Assembly (NCBI GenBank): GCA_047635695.1
Contig: JBLILN010000016.1
Span: 1-38,233 of the forward strand
Origin: UBA2136 sp047635695
GTDB lineage: Bacteria > Pseudomonadota > Alphaproteobacteria > UBA2136
Direction: 5' to 3'
Length of the DNA: 38,233 bases
A program made the position numbers and the translations under genes. A model generated the notes under the pieces. That model worked only from the letters and a program-made list of their open reading frames with translations. It was not told where the DNA came from and did not search any database. How positions within the stretch are numbered: the first letter of the stretch is position 1; each line of letters begins with the position of its first letter. Below, in pieces: positions 1 through 8,244 of the stretch.

Positions 1-24
1 AACTTAAAAAAAGAAAAATAAAAA

Positions 25-1218
25 ATGAAATTATTAAATGTCGGTATTTTAGGCCTGACAAAAACAGCTAAAATATTTGCAAAGCAGTTATTACAAGCAT
101 CCAAAGAAAAAGATAGTTTTTTAAAGTTGGTGGCCATGGCCGACAGCTATGCCGAGCCTTATAAAATTGAAGGTGCCATTTGGAGTGATCGCGAAGAGCA
201 AGTGTTACGCGCTTCAAATATTGATATTGTTATTGTTTGTACAGAAGGTTTAAACAATGCTTTTCTTCAGGCACGAACAGCCTTAGAGGCAGGTAAGCAT
301 GTTGTCACGAATAATCAAACTTTAATGGCTGTTCACGGGCAAAAACTTTGGCGTTTAGCTGAAGATAAAGCCGTTAATCTACGTTTTGAAGGTGCACTTT
401 TAGGCGGTGTCCCTATTATCAGTTCTCTCTTTAATAGCTATGGTGGTTCCCATATTAGCCGCGTTTATGGCGTTTTAAATGGCACCTGTAATTATGTTTT
501 AATGCGCATGAAAGACACAGGCTGCACATTGGCCGAGGCTATTAGCGATGCGATAGAGCTCAATTATACAGAAGAAGACTCTGATCATGATATCACAGGA
601 AAAGATAGCCTTTATAAACTGGCTATTCTCAAAGCCACAGCCTTTGGTGAATGGGGCGATATTACCAAAACAAAAATTACGGGTATCAAAGGTGTTGAAC
701 CTATTGACATTCAATTGGCGCAAAAATTTGGCTGTAATATAAAGCTCGTGGCATCGGCCACGGCCAACACAATTTCTGTGGCCCCAACTCTATTAGAAGA
801 ATTCTCTCAACTAGGTAACACAAACGGTACACTCACAGGTGTTATTGTTGAAAGTGAACATGCAGGGCCAGTATTTATGGCGGGTCATGGCAATGATAAA
901 GATGCTGTTGCCAGTGCCTTAATGTCTGACGCTGTTTCTATTTCACTGGGTAAACGTTTGCTTAAATTACGCCCGAAAGCACCTGCCATCATTGAAGATA
1001 AGCTTTCACGTTTTTATTTGAGGTTACCAGTAGAAGGACGTGATAAAATTGTGAAGGCCAGTCATGTGCGCATTATAGAAGAAAAGTACCACGAATCTCA
1101 TAATGGTTCGTACATTGCTTACTTCGTCGAAACGGGTATGAAACGACATGAGCTAGCAGAGTTCGCTTCTGGAGACGACTATGTCACAAACACCTGTGTC
1201 TTAAATATAGAAAGATAA
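25..1218 (+). CDS. hom: Divergent homoserine dehydrogenase-like protein
   Basis: A 397-residue protein with the order of a homoserine dehydrogenase: N-terminal Rossmann fold, catalytic domain with GVLNGTCNYVL near residue 149, and a degenerate ACT-like tail from about residue 330. The family reduces aspartate semialdehyde to homoserine for threonine and methionine synthesis. Asp194 and Lys198 of the family signature (GKDSLYK) are kept. Two key sites are not: the dinucleotide loop that normally reads GLGTVG is GLTKTA (residues 10-15), and the catalytic lysine of the usual TANKALL motif is Gln98 (TNNQTLM). The fold is clear, but activity is doubtful. It may be a decaying or repurposed copy. It is followed after 5 nt by glpX, so the two are probably co-transcribed. 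The ribosome site before the ATG is only A-rich. Confidence 0.8.
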   Translation: MKLLNVGILGLTKTAKIFAKQLLQASKEKDSFLKLVAMADSYAEPYKIEGAIWSDREEQVLRASNIDIVIVCTEGLNNAFLQARTALEAGKHVVTNNQTLMAVHGQKLWRLAEDKAVNLRFEGALLGGVPIISSLFNSYGGSHISRVYGVLNGTCNYVLMRMKDTGCTLAEAISDAIELNYTEEDSDHDITGKDSLYKLAILKATAFGEWGDITKTKITGIKGVEPIDIQLAQKFGCNIKLVASATANTISVAPTLLEEFSQLGNTNGTLTGVIVESEHAGPVFMAGHGNDKDAVASALMSDAVSISLGKRLLKLRPKAPAIIEDKLSRFYLRLPVEGRDKIVKASHVRIIEEKYHESHNGSYIAYFVETGMKRHELAEFASGDDYVTNTCVLNIER

Positions 1219-1223
1219 TATGT

Positions 1224-2246
1224 ATGACCGCCCTAAATAAAACAGCAGAAAATAAAATAGACGTCATGATGGCATCGAAGGAAGCCGTTATTAACCGCCA
1301 TGTGGTTATTGATCTTGTACGTGTGACAGAGGCTGCCGCACTCGCCTCTGTAAAACATTTAGGTCGTGGCGATAAAATTGCTGTGGATGCCGCCGCCGTT
1401 GAAGCGATGCGCACTGTTTTAAACACCATGGACATCAATGCCACCGTTGTGATAGGTGAAGGCGAAAAAGACGAAGCGCCTATGTTATATGAAGGTGAGA
1501 TCGTCGGTTCCAAGCGCGGACGTCAAGACGGTATAGCCCTTGATATTGCTGTAGACCCTGTTGACGGTACAACCATTGTTGCCGAAGGTGGTGAAAACGC
1601 CATTAGTGTGATAGCCATAAGTGAAGGTGGTCAGTTTTTAAAAGCCCCGTCGGCTTGGTATATGGAAAAGTTGGCGATGGGCCCCATGTTCGACATTACA
1701 AAATTTAACCTTGATATGTCGACAGCAGCTATCATTCAATTGGCAGCCGAACAAAAAGGCGTGAAGCCACAAGATATCGTTGTTTGTGTGCTTAAGCGTG
1801 AGCGTCACCAAAAACTTATTCGTGAAATTCGCGCAGTTGGCGCACGCCTTAAGCTCATTACAGACGGTGATGTTGCGGGTGCTATTGCCACCAGTACAGA
1901 AGGCAGTGGTGTTGATTTATTAATGGGGCAGGGCGGTTCACCAGAAGGTGTCATCGCAGCCGCTGCACTTAAGTGTCTCGGTGGTCATATTTTAGGCCGT
2001 TTACACTTTAATGATGAAGCCGCACGCAAAAAATGTTTGGCCTCAGGGGTTGAAAATCCAGAAAAAGTTCATACAACTGAAGAACTGGCTGGTGGTGAGG
2101 TTATTTTTGCGGCCACAGGTATAACAGACGGCACGATGCTGCAAGGCATTCATAATGTGAGCGGCGGCACAAAAAGCCACAGCGTTGTTATGCGCTCGAA
2201 AACAGGAACAATTAGATGGGTTGAAACCCTTCATAAGGATAAATAA
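1224..2246 (+). CDS. glpX: Class II fructose-1,6-bisphosphatase
   Basis: A 340-residue GlpX-type phosphatase that hydrolyses fructose-1,6-bisphosphate to fructose-6-phosphate in gluconeogenesis. The family's metal and phosphate sites are visible: VIGEGEKDEAPMLYEGE near residue 75, DPVDGTT near 111, and the EGSGVDLLMGQGGSPEG segment in the second half. Length is typical. It starts 5 nt after hom, an adjacency common in alphaproteobacteria, where recJ often comes next; here recJ lies 22 kb away. Its product, fructose-6-phosphate, is the substrate of GlmS encoded further along. Confidence 0.95.
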   Translation: MTALNKTAENKIDVMMASKEAVINRHVVIDLVRVTEAAALASVKHLGRGDKIAVDAAAVEAMRTVLNTMDINATVVIGEGEKDEAPMLYEGEIVGSKRGRQDGIALDIAVDPVDGTTIVAEGGENAISVIAISEGGQFLKAPSAWYMEKLAMGPMFDITKFNLDMSTAAIIQLAAEQKGVKPQDIVVCVLKRERHQKLIREIRAVGARLKLITDGDVAGAIATSTEGSGVDLLMGQGGSPEGVIAAAALKCLGGHILGRLHFNDEAARKKCLASGVENPEKVHTTEELAGGEVIFAATGITDGTMLQGIHNVSGGTKSHSVVMRSKTGTIRWVETLHKDK

Positions 2247-2250
2247 AGAA

Positions 2251-3114
2251 ATGACGAAAACTTATATTTATAATGCTTTTATTGCCCCAAAAGAAGAGGT
2301 AGGTGGCAACCCCGCAACGGTTGTTTTAAATGCAGACGGTCTTTCTGATGCAGAAAAGAAAAAAATTGTTGCCGGTGCTCAAACAGATGACACTGTTTTT
2401 GTCCTAAAACCAACAAAAGACCGTGCCGACTTTCGTTTACAATACTTCATTAACGGCGAAGAAATGCTTTTAAGTGGTCATGCAACGGTGGCTGCGGTCA
2501 CTTGTATGAAAGAATGTGGCAGCTTGGAATCGGGTCGTTACACGCTAGAATTAATGAATGGGCGCTTTATCCACCTTTCAAGTAAGGCAGAAAAAGTATT
2601 CTTAGAGCAAGAACATCCTATTTACGAAGAGCCTTCCATGGATGATATTATGGCTGTATTAACGGCAGCGGGTGTACCCATGCCAAGTGTATTGCCAGGT
2701 TATATGCCTATGGTGGTTTGTGCAACAAACCGTTCATTCGTGATTGGTGTCAAAGACCTTGAAACACTCAAAAGCATTAAGCCAGATTTTGATAAATTGG
2801 CAGAGATTAGCGAAGGCCTTGATATTGTCGGATTCCTCTTCTTCTCTCCAGAAACAGTACATGAAGAAAATGACTTTTGTATCCGTGTTTTTGCACCGGC
2901 TGTTGGTGTCAATGAAGACAGTGCGTCAGGTACACTTGCAGGTGCATTAGGTTGCTACGTTTATGACTTACAAGAATCGGAACAAGAACGTTTTAACATT
3001 GAGCAAGGTTACTTTATGGAACCAGAACGCCCAAGTTTTGTGACAGTTTATGTGGAAACGGAAGGGCGTAAGTTTCTTGGCCCTCGTGTCGGCGGTACAG
3101 CCAAAAAAGCGTAG
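2251..3114 (+). CDS. PhzF-family isomerase/epimerase-like protein
   Basis: A 287-residue protein of the PhzF fold (diaminopimelate-epimerase-like double barrel). Family marks are GGNPATVVL near residue 18, LSGHATVAA near 75 and GVNEDSASGTLAGALG in the second half. The catalytic glutamate of the SETAFV motif appears as aspartate (DDTVFV, Asp47), so the chemistry may be altered or reduced. The ATG at 2251 is chosen because AAGGAT lies about 10 nt upstream and the N-terminus then matches the family; an upstream in-frame TTG inside glpX is unlikely. It begins 4 nt after the glpX stop and is probably last in a hom-glpX operon. Substrate is not predictable. Confidence 0.8.
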   Translation: MTKTYIYNAFIAPKEEVGGNPATVVLNADGLSDAEKKKIVAGAQTDDTVFVLKPTKDRADFRLQYFINGEEMLLSGHATVAAVTCMKECGSLESGRYTLELMNGRFIHLSSKAEKVFLEQEHPIYEEPSMDDIMAVLTAAGVPMPSVLPGYMPMVVCATNRSFVIGVKDLETLKSIKPDFDKLAEISEGLDIVGFLFFSPETVHEENDFCIRVFAPAVGVNEDSASGTLAGALGCYVYDLQESEQERFNIEQGYFMEPERPSFVTVYVETEGRKFLGPRVGGTAKKA

Positions 3115-3146
3115 CGAAAAATAACGTCGATTAAGCGTTTTTTAAA

Positions 3147-3178
3147 TTTCTAATGCCTAAGTCACCAGGCGTTAGAAA
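3147..3178 (+). other. Strong hairpin in the 3' UTR of the PhzF gene
   Basis: A 12-bp stem (TTTCTAATGCCT pairing with AGGCGTTAGAAA, one U-G wobble on the + strand) with an 8-nt loop. It has no T-tract, so it is not an intrinsic terminator by itself; the real terminator follows at 3206. It could protect the mRNA 3' end or be a protein site. Confidence 0.5.
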
Positions 3179-3205
3179 AGCTCATGACTTATTTATGATA
3201 AGCAT

Positions 3206-3234
3206 AAAAAAAGAACCCTTACTGGGTTCTTTTT
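3206..3234. terminator. Bidirectional intrinsic terminator
   Basis: A-rich arm plus GAACCC, loop TTACT, GGGTTC and T-tract. It sits between convergent genes and works on both strands: for the hom-glpX-phzF transcript and for the glmUS-side transcript. Confidence 0.9.
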
Positions 3235-3278
3235 AATACTAGGTGTCGTTATATTATTTATTTACGACAAGCTCTTTA

Positions 3279-3809
3279 TTATAGGTCTTCAAGTTGCTTG
3301 CGCATGTCTTCTATTTCTTCACGGCTTTCAAAATACGGATCTTTTTCTTCTGGGTCTGGTTTTGTCGTAACAAACTTAGCAATGTTTGGCCTTAAGTCGG
3401 GTTTATGAACGATAATGGGCTGTTTACCTTCTTTGATACGTCTTAAAAATCGGCCAAGGTCGGCACGTGTTTTAATGGGTTTTGAAATAATAAGGCCTGA
3501 ATCAATGCTTTGTCGGATAATACCTTCTTGGATGGTTTCACCGTCTTCAGTTTTGATAGATAATTTTTTACCTTTATTGAGCGATGTCAGTGTGTAAAAA
3601 TATTCTCTGGCACTGTCTTTTAGTTGAATATGAATTTGGTCTTCTGACGTTGTCATTTTTTCAATTTTTTCAGGGCGTACTATATAAATAAGTGATTCAT
3701 TCGTAACCTGAACATCACCTGTACCTGTTTTTTCTGGTGCATAAACACGTTGCGCTTCGGCGTTTTGCACCGCACATAAAAGTAAAAGTAAAAATAAAGT
3801 TTTCTGCAT
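3279..3809 (-). CDS. Small secreted protein of unknown function
   Basis: A 176-residue protein that I do not recognise. It has a clear signal peptide (MQKTLF, leucine-rich core, likely cleavage after AEA near residue 19) and should be periplasmic or exported. The rest is charged, lysine- and glutamate-rich, without cysteines or further membrane segments, and ends in an acidic stretch (EEIEDMRKQLEDL). The ATG at 3809 is chosen because it starts exactly at the signal peptide; a TTG at 3818 would overlap glmS by 8 nt. It follows glmS almost directly and is probably translated from the same mRNA, ending at the terminator at 3206. Confidence 0.75.
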   Translation of the reverse strand: MQKTLFLLLLLCAVQNAEAQRVYAPEKTGTGDVQVTNESLIYIVRPEKIEKMTTSEDQIHIQLKDSAREYFYTLTSLNKGKKLSIKTEDGETIQEGIIRQSIDSGLIISKPIKTRADLGRFLRRIKEGKQPIIVHKPDLRPNIAKFVTTKPDPEEKDPYFESREEIEDMRKQLEDL

Positions 3810-3810
3810 G

Positions 3811-5643
3811 TTATTCAACCGTCACTGATTTTGCTAAATTACGTGGTTGGTCAACATCTGTCCCTTTAAGAACGGCTGTATGGTAAGCTAATAGTTGCAT
3901 CGGTAAGCTATACATAATGGGTGCGACAAACTCAGGTACGTCAGGCAGTGTAATCACTTTTCTTGTAGCACTTTCGCCTGCCTTTTCTTTGCCTTTTGCG
4001 TCGGTGAAAAGAATAACCTCACCTTTACGTGCTTCAACTTCTTTTAAGTTGGATAATGTCTTTTCAAACAATGCATCATAAGGGGAAATAACAACAACGG
4101 GCACGTCTTGGTCAATTAAGGCAATGGGACCGTGCTTCATTTCACCCGCAGCAAGGCCTTCGGCATGAATGTATGAAATTTCCTTCAGTTTAAGTGCACC
4201 TTCAAGTGCCAGTGGGAACATGATATCGCGCCCTAAATACAAGCTACTCTGTGCCGTTGTTAGGCTGCCTGCAAGTTCTTTAATTTCTGTACTTAAGCCG
4301 TCAAGCACATTCATGCGGTTTGGCAATTCCTTAAGGCCAGCCAAAAGTTCTATTTTTTCTTGCTGACTGATAATGCCTTTTTGTTCTGACACTTTAAGTG
4401 TTAACAAAGCAAGAACTGTCAGTTGTGTTGTAAATGCTTTGGTAGAAGCTACGCTAATTTCAGGGCCTGCCTGTGTGTAGAATGAAACGTCAGATTCTCG
4501 GTCAATAGAACTACCCGCTATATTGACAATTGAAATGACATGCTGGCCATTTTTTTTGATATGCTCGAGTGCCGCTAATGAATCGGCTGTTTCGCCACTT
4601 TGCGAAATAAGTAATGTAACGCCGCCTTTTGTTAGCGGTGGGTTGCGGTATCTAAATTCAGATGCCACATCGACATTGACAGGTATTCTTGTATAACGTT
4701 CAAGCCAATATTTACCAACCAGAGCCGCGTGCCAACTTGTACCGCAGGCAATAATGGTAATTTGTGGTACTGTTGCAAGATTAATCGGTAAATCAGGAAT
4801 AACAATGTCTGTTAAGTCGTCGCTTAAGTAAGCACTAAGTGTTTTTGAAATAACGTCGGGTTGTTCGTAAATTTCCTTCAGCATGAAGTGAGGGTACTGC
4901 CCTTTAGACACAGTATCGCTGTTCACGTCGAGGGTTTTTACTTCTCTACTTACCTTGTGGCCGTCAATGTCATAAATGGTAATATCGTCGGCGGTTAAAA
5001 CGGCAATATCATTATTTTCAAGGAATATAAATTTATTTGTGTAACTTGCAAGGGCGATAGGGTCACTGCCTAAGTAGTTTTTACCTTCACCAAGGCCCAC
5101 CACAAGGGGGGCACTGCGCCTTGTACCTATCAAAATCTCTTGATTACTATTAAAAATAGCGCCAAAAGCAAAGGCGCCTTCCGCTTCTTTTATGGTGTTG
5201 ATAACAGCGTCAAGTTCACTTGCACCATTTTTTTGGTGTTTGGCGATGAGTGCTGGTAGTGTTTCACTGTCAGTATCTGAATAGAAAGAAGCGCCTTTAT
5301 GGGCAAGATCTGCTTTTAAATCAAGATAATTTTCAATGATACCATTATGAACAACAGCCACAGTATCGGCAGTGTGTGGGTGCGCATTATTTTCTGTTGG
5401 TTCGCCGTGTGTTGCCCACCTTGTGTGGCCAATGGCAATGTTTTTTGTCTCTGCAAAGGGGTTTTTATTTAAAACACTTTCGAGATTTTTAATTTTACCA
5501 ACAGATTTACGTAAAACAACCCCTTGGCTATTTAAGGAGGCAATACCCGCACTGTCGTAACCACGATACTCAAGGCGTTTTAAGCCCTCAAGCACGTCAT
5601 TTATTGCAGTGGTTGAACCAATAACACCAACAATTCCACACAT
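3811..5643 (-). CDS. glmS: Glutamine--fructose-6-phosphate aminotransferase
   Basis: A 610-residue enzyme that makes glucosamine-6-phosphate from fructose-6-phosphate and glutamine, the first step to UDP-GlcNAc. MCGIVGVIG gives the N-terminal nucleophile Cys (Cys2 before Met removal). The class II glutaminase domain carries GHTRWATHG and HNGIIENY. Two SIS isomerase domains follow, with SQSGETADSL and the terminal QPRNLAKSVTVE typical of GlmS. Length is normal (about 605-610). It lies 89 nt downstream of glmU on the same strand; no glmS ribozyme is evident in that gap. Confidence 0.97.
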   Translation of the reverse strand: MCGIVGVIGSTTAINDVLEGLKRLEYRGYDSAGIASLNSQGVVLRKSVGKIKNLESVLNKNPFAETKNIAIGHTRWATHGEPTENNAHPHTADTVAVVHNGIIENYLDLKADLAHKGASFYSDTDSETLPALIAKHQKNGASELDAVINTIKEAEGAFAFGAIFNSNQEILIGTRRSAPLVVGLGEGKNYLGSDPIALASYTNKFIFLENNDIAVLTADDITIYDIDGHKVSREVKTLDVNSDTVSKGQYPHFMLKEIYEQPDVISKTLSAYLSDDLTDIVIPDLPINLATVPQITIIACGTSWHAALVGKYWLERYTRIPVNVDVASEFRYRNPPLTKGGVTLLISQSGETADSLAALEHIKKNGQHVISIVNIAGSSIDRESDVSFYTQAGPEISVASTKAFTTQLTVLALLTLKVSEQKGIISQQEKIELLAGLKELPNRMNVLDGLSTEIKELAGSLTTAQSSLYLGRDIMFPLALEGALKLKEISYIHAEGLAAGEMKHGPIALIDQDVPVVVISPYDALFEKTLSNLKEVEARKGEVILFTDAKGKEKAGESATRKVITLPDVPEFVAPIMYSLPMQLLAYHTAVLKGTDVDQPRNLAKSVTVE

Positions 5644-5732
5644 ATTTTATAAACCTTCTTAATTTTGTTTTATTTAGTCGTTACCTTAAGTTTTGTCAGT
5701 ATAAAATGACATTGTTTATAGGCGTACTGTGG

Positions 5733-7121
5733 TCAAACTGACTTAGCTTGTTTGCTGGGGCGTTTAAAGTCACTGCGTTCAGTGCGCATAACTTTACTCA
5801 CAACCAATGTGTTTTCGGCCACGTCCTTTGTAATAATGCTATTGGCCGCTGTTGTGGCACCCGCATGCACGGTTACCGGTGCGACAAGTGTACTGCCCGC
5901 ACCAATAAAGACATTATCACCGATAATTGTTTTATGTTTCACTGCGCCATCATAATTAGCCGTAATAGATCCTGCACCAAAATTAACATGGTTGCCAACC
6001 GTTGCGTCACCAACATAGGTCAGGTGACCGACAGCCGAATGGCGGCCGATGGTTGAATTTTTAATTTCAACAAATGATCCTGCTTTGGCATTATCAGCCA
6101 ATGTAGCGCCTGGGCGCAACCTTGTAAAAGGGCCCACACTTGCTTGGAAACCAACTTCCGCACCTTCAAGGTGACAAAATGACTTAACAAAAGCACCTTC
6201 ATTGAAGTGCGTATCTTTAAAGAAGCCATTGCCTTCAATAGTTACATTGCTTTCCACACGTACGCCTGTGTCAAATTGAACGTTGGGGCCAATTTCAACA
6301 TCTGTGCCAATGTTTGTGTCATAAGCAAAGAAGACGCTTTGAGGGTCAATAAAAGTGACACCGTTGTCCATGTAATGTTCACGCTTTGCATTTTGGAACA
6401 TGTCTTCCATGCAGGCCAGCTGTAGCCTTGAATTAACACCACTTAAGGCTTCGGCATCTTCTGCTGTATATGTACCAACAAGGTGGTTATATTTGAGAGC
6501 TAAAGAAACGATGTCTGTAATATAATATTCACCTTGGGCATTTTTGTTATCCACTTTATGGAGAAGATCAAAAAGAACATCTTTTTTGGCAATGTAAATA
6601 CCGGTGTTAATTTCGTCAATTTTCTTTTGTGCGTCTGTGGCGTCTTTGTGTTCAACAATCGCTAATACATCGTCGTTGTCGTCACGGATAACACGGCCAA
6701 GGCCTGTTGGGTCTTCTGCAAACACACTCATAAATGTGACGTCATGTTGCTGTGTTTCGTGGGATATAATAAAGCGTTCTATGGTTTTACGGTTTAATAA
6801 GGGCACGTCACCACATAATATAAGGACGTTGCCAGTTATGTTTTTCAGTTCAGCTTCAGCGGCAAGAACGGCATGTGCTGTGCCGAGTTGTTTTTCTTGT
6901 TGAATGCAAATACTGTTGTGAGGGAATGCCTTGCCGACATATTCTGCCACTTGATTTTGAGAAATAACAACCACGGTTTTTGCGGGTTCAGCGCCAAGGC
7001 CAGCGTCAATAACATGGCCAAGCATGGGGCGCTTTGCCACGCAGTGTAAAACTTTTGGTAATTTTGACTTCATGCGTGTGCCTTTGCCAGCGGCAAGAAC
7101 GATAACAGCGGTTTGACTCAT
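5733..7121 (-). CDS. glmU: Bifunctional GlcNAc-1-P uridyltransferase / GlcN-1-P acetyltransferase
   Basis: A 462-residue bifunctional enzyme performing the last two steps to UDP-GlcNAc. The N-terminal half has the nucleotidyltransferase signature LAAGKGTRMKSKLPKVLH and the LCGDVPLL metal site. The C-terminal half is a left-handed beta-helix of hexapeptide repeats with LRPGATLADNAKAGSFVEIK and GAGSITANYDG. The ATG at 7121 is chosen because AAGGGAG lies 9 nt upstream and the protein begins MSQTAVIVLAAG; a start ten codons earlier has no support. First gene of the glmU-glmS-secreted protein cluster. Confidence 0.96.
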   Translation of the reverse strand: MSQTAVIVLAAGKGTRMKSKLPKVLHCVAKRPMLGHVIDAGLGAEPAKTVVVISQNQVAEYVGKAFPHNSICIQQEKQLGTAHAVLAAEAELKNITGNVLILCGDVPLLNRKTIERFIISHETQQHDVTFMSVFAEDPTGLGRVIRDDNDDVLAIVEHKDATDAQKKIDEINTGIYIAKKDVLFDLLHKVDNKNAQGEYYITDIVSLALKYNHLVGTYTAEDAEALSGVNSRLQLACMEDMFQNAKREHYMDNGVTFIDPQSVFFAYDTNIGTDVEIGPNVQFDTGVRVESNVTIEGNGFFKDTHFNEGAFVKSFCHLEGAEVGFQASVGPFTRLRPGATLADNAKAGSFVEIKNSTIGRHSAVGHLTYVGDATVGNHVNFGAGSITANYDGAVKHKTIIGDNVFIGAGSTLVAPVTVHAGATTAANSIITKDVAENTLVVSKVMRTERSDFKRPSKQAKSV

Positions 7122-7196
7122 GCAAGAGCACTCCCTTATTTTTATAATCAATTTAGGGGTCGATTATATAAAAAAACGGGCGTTTTGTATAGTTTT

Positions 7197-7601
7197 TTAA
7201 AAGGTTAAAAAGTCTAGAAACTTCTTGCCTTTAACGGTTGTTTGTTCAATATACGCAATAGCGAACATTATTTGTATAATGAATAAGGTCCACATAGGTA
7301 AAATAAACTTACGGCTTGTGGTTTTATGTTTAAAAAATTTACGACCAATTAAAATGGCTGGGAAGGCGCCCAATAAGCCCATAATAAGGAACGTGCTTTC
7401 AGGTGTACGGCTCCAACCTTGCTTGGCACGTAGTTTGTCTTTACCGAAGAATAAAAATTCGAAAATATTAATGACAATAAACCACCAGCCAATAAAAGGG
7501 ATACCCGATATATTTTCTAACGCGTAAGCGACAAGGGCACAAAACATGAAATGTAGTATAAGAGAGCGTGCTCTTTTGGAGTAAGTGAATATATTTATCA
7601 T
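7197..7601 (-). CDS. DUF1294 family inner-membrane protein
   Basis: A 134-residue membrane protein with about four hydrophobic segments. It carries the DUF1294 signature in order: an aromatic/asparagine helix (WWFIVINIFEFLFFGKDK), RAKQGWSRTPEST, LLGAFPAILIG and FKHKTTSRKF. The function of the family is unknown. The start is ambiguous: the ATG at 7601 is used here; a GTG at 7616 would add five residues but has AGAGAG only 1 nt before it. A perfect hairpin (GCCTAT-TGTT-ATAGGC, 7648-7663) lies in its upstream region. Confidence 0.8.
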   Translation of the reverse strand: MINIFTYSKRARSLILHFMFCALVAYALENISGIPFIGWWFIVINIFEFLFFGKDKLRAKQGWSRTPESTFLIMGLLGAFPAILIGRKFFKHKTTSRKFILPMWTLFIIQIMFAIAYIEQTTVKGKKFLDFLTF

Positions 7602-7893
7602 TTTGTCGGCACACACTCTCTTGAATTATTTTTTATTTTTACGCTTATTGCCTATTGTTATAGGCCACGTGGCTAGAAAATTAAAACATATATTTAATAT
7701 ATCACATTCTTGTGGCGCTGTTTTAGTAATTCTAGCGACATGTCGTTTTTTAAATCTGATCTTAACTGCTTGTAAAGCCAAAGGCCTCTTAATTAAATGC
7801 TTGTATAGGGCTTGTTTTATTGTTTTTATTCACAATAATTTAAATATTAGTAAATATCTTTAAACGCTTTATAACTCTTTTCGGAGAAAACCT

Positions 7894-8115
7894 ATGTCTA
7901 AGAAAATCGGTGTTAAAATTGAAAGTAGTAATGTAGTTTTTATTTTAACGGCAATATTTTTGGGAATTGCTTATGCCACAGGTATTATTGATTTAATATC
8001 AAGCTGGCCTGGAATTGCATTATTAGCAGTTCTTTCTATTATATGTAGTTTAGCTATACTCGTTAAACTTCCTTGCTCAGCAGAAACTGGTAAAGTTTTT
8101 ATTGGTGTTAAGTAA
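7894..8115 (+). CDS. Small two-helix membrane protein
   Basis: A 73-residue protein with two hydrophobic helices (about residues 14-33 and 38-58) joined by a short SSWPG turn, and a hydrophilic N-terminus rich in lysine. GGAG lies 7 nt before the ATG and a good terminator follows 15 nt after the stop, so it looks like a real monocistronic gene. No family recognised. The 277 bases before it (7617-7893) are AT-rich and hold nothing else I can support except the hairpin at 7648. Confidence 0.65.
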   Translation: MSKKIGVKIESSNVVFILTAIFLGIAYATGIIDLISSWPGIALLAVLSIICSLAILVKLPCSAETGKVFIGVK

Positions 8116-8129
8116 CTGTATATCGAATT

Positions 8130-8158
8130 AAAAGGTGGCATTTACCACCTTTTTTGTT
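8130..8158. terminator. Bidirectional intrinsic terminator
   Basis: AAAGGTGG, loop CATTTA, CCACCTTT then T-tract. It serves the small membrane gene on + and, with its A-tract read as T on the minus strand, putA. Confidence 0.85.
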
Positions 8159-8244
8159 TTTCACAGTGAAGCGTTATTAGCGTAATATTTATCTTGTAAG
8201 TGATAATATTAGTGGGCTAAGTAAGATCAAGTATCGTACATTTT

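Noticed and set aside
5644..5732. glmS ribozyme or riboswitch in the glmU-glmS gap
   Set aside because: The 89 nt are AT-rich with no recognisable ribozyme core; only translation signals are visible.
7585..7863. 92-codon open frame on + over the DUF1294 gene start
   Set aside because: It overlaps the minus-strand gene and AT-rich intergenic DNA and has no ribosome site.
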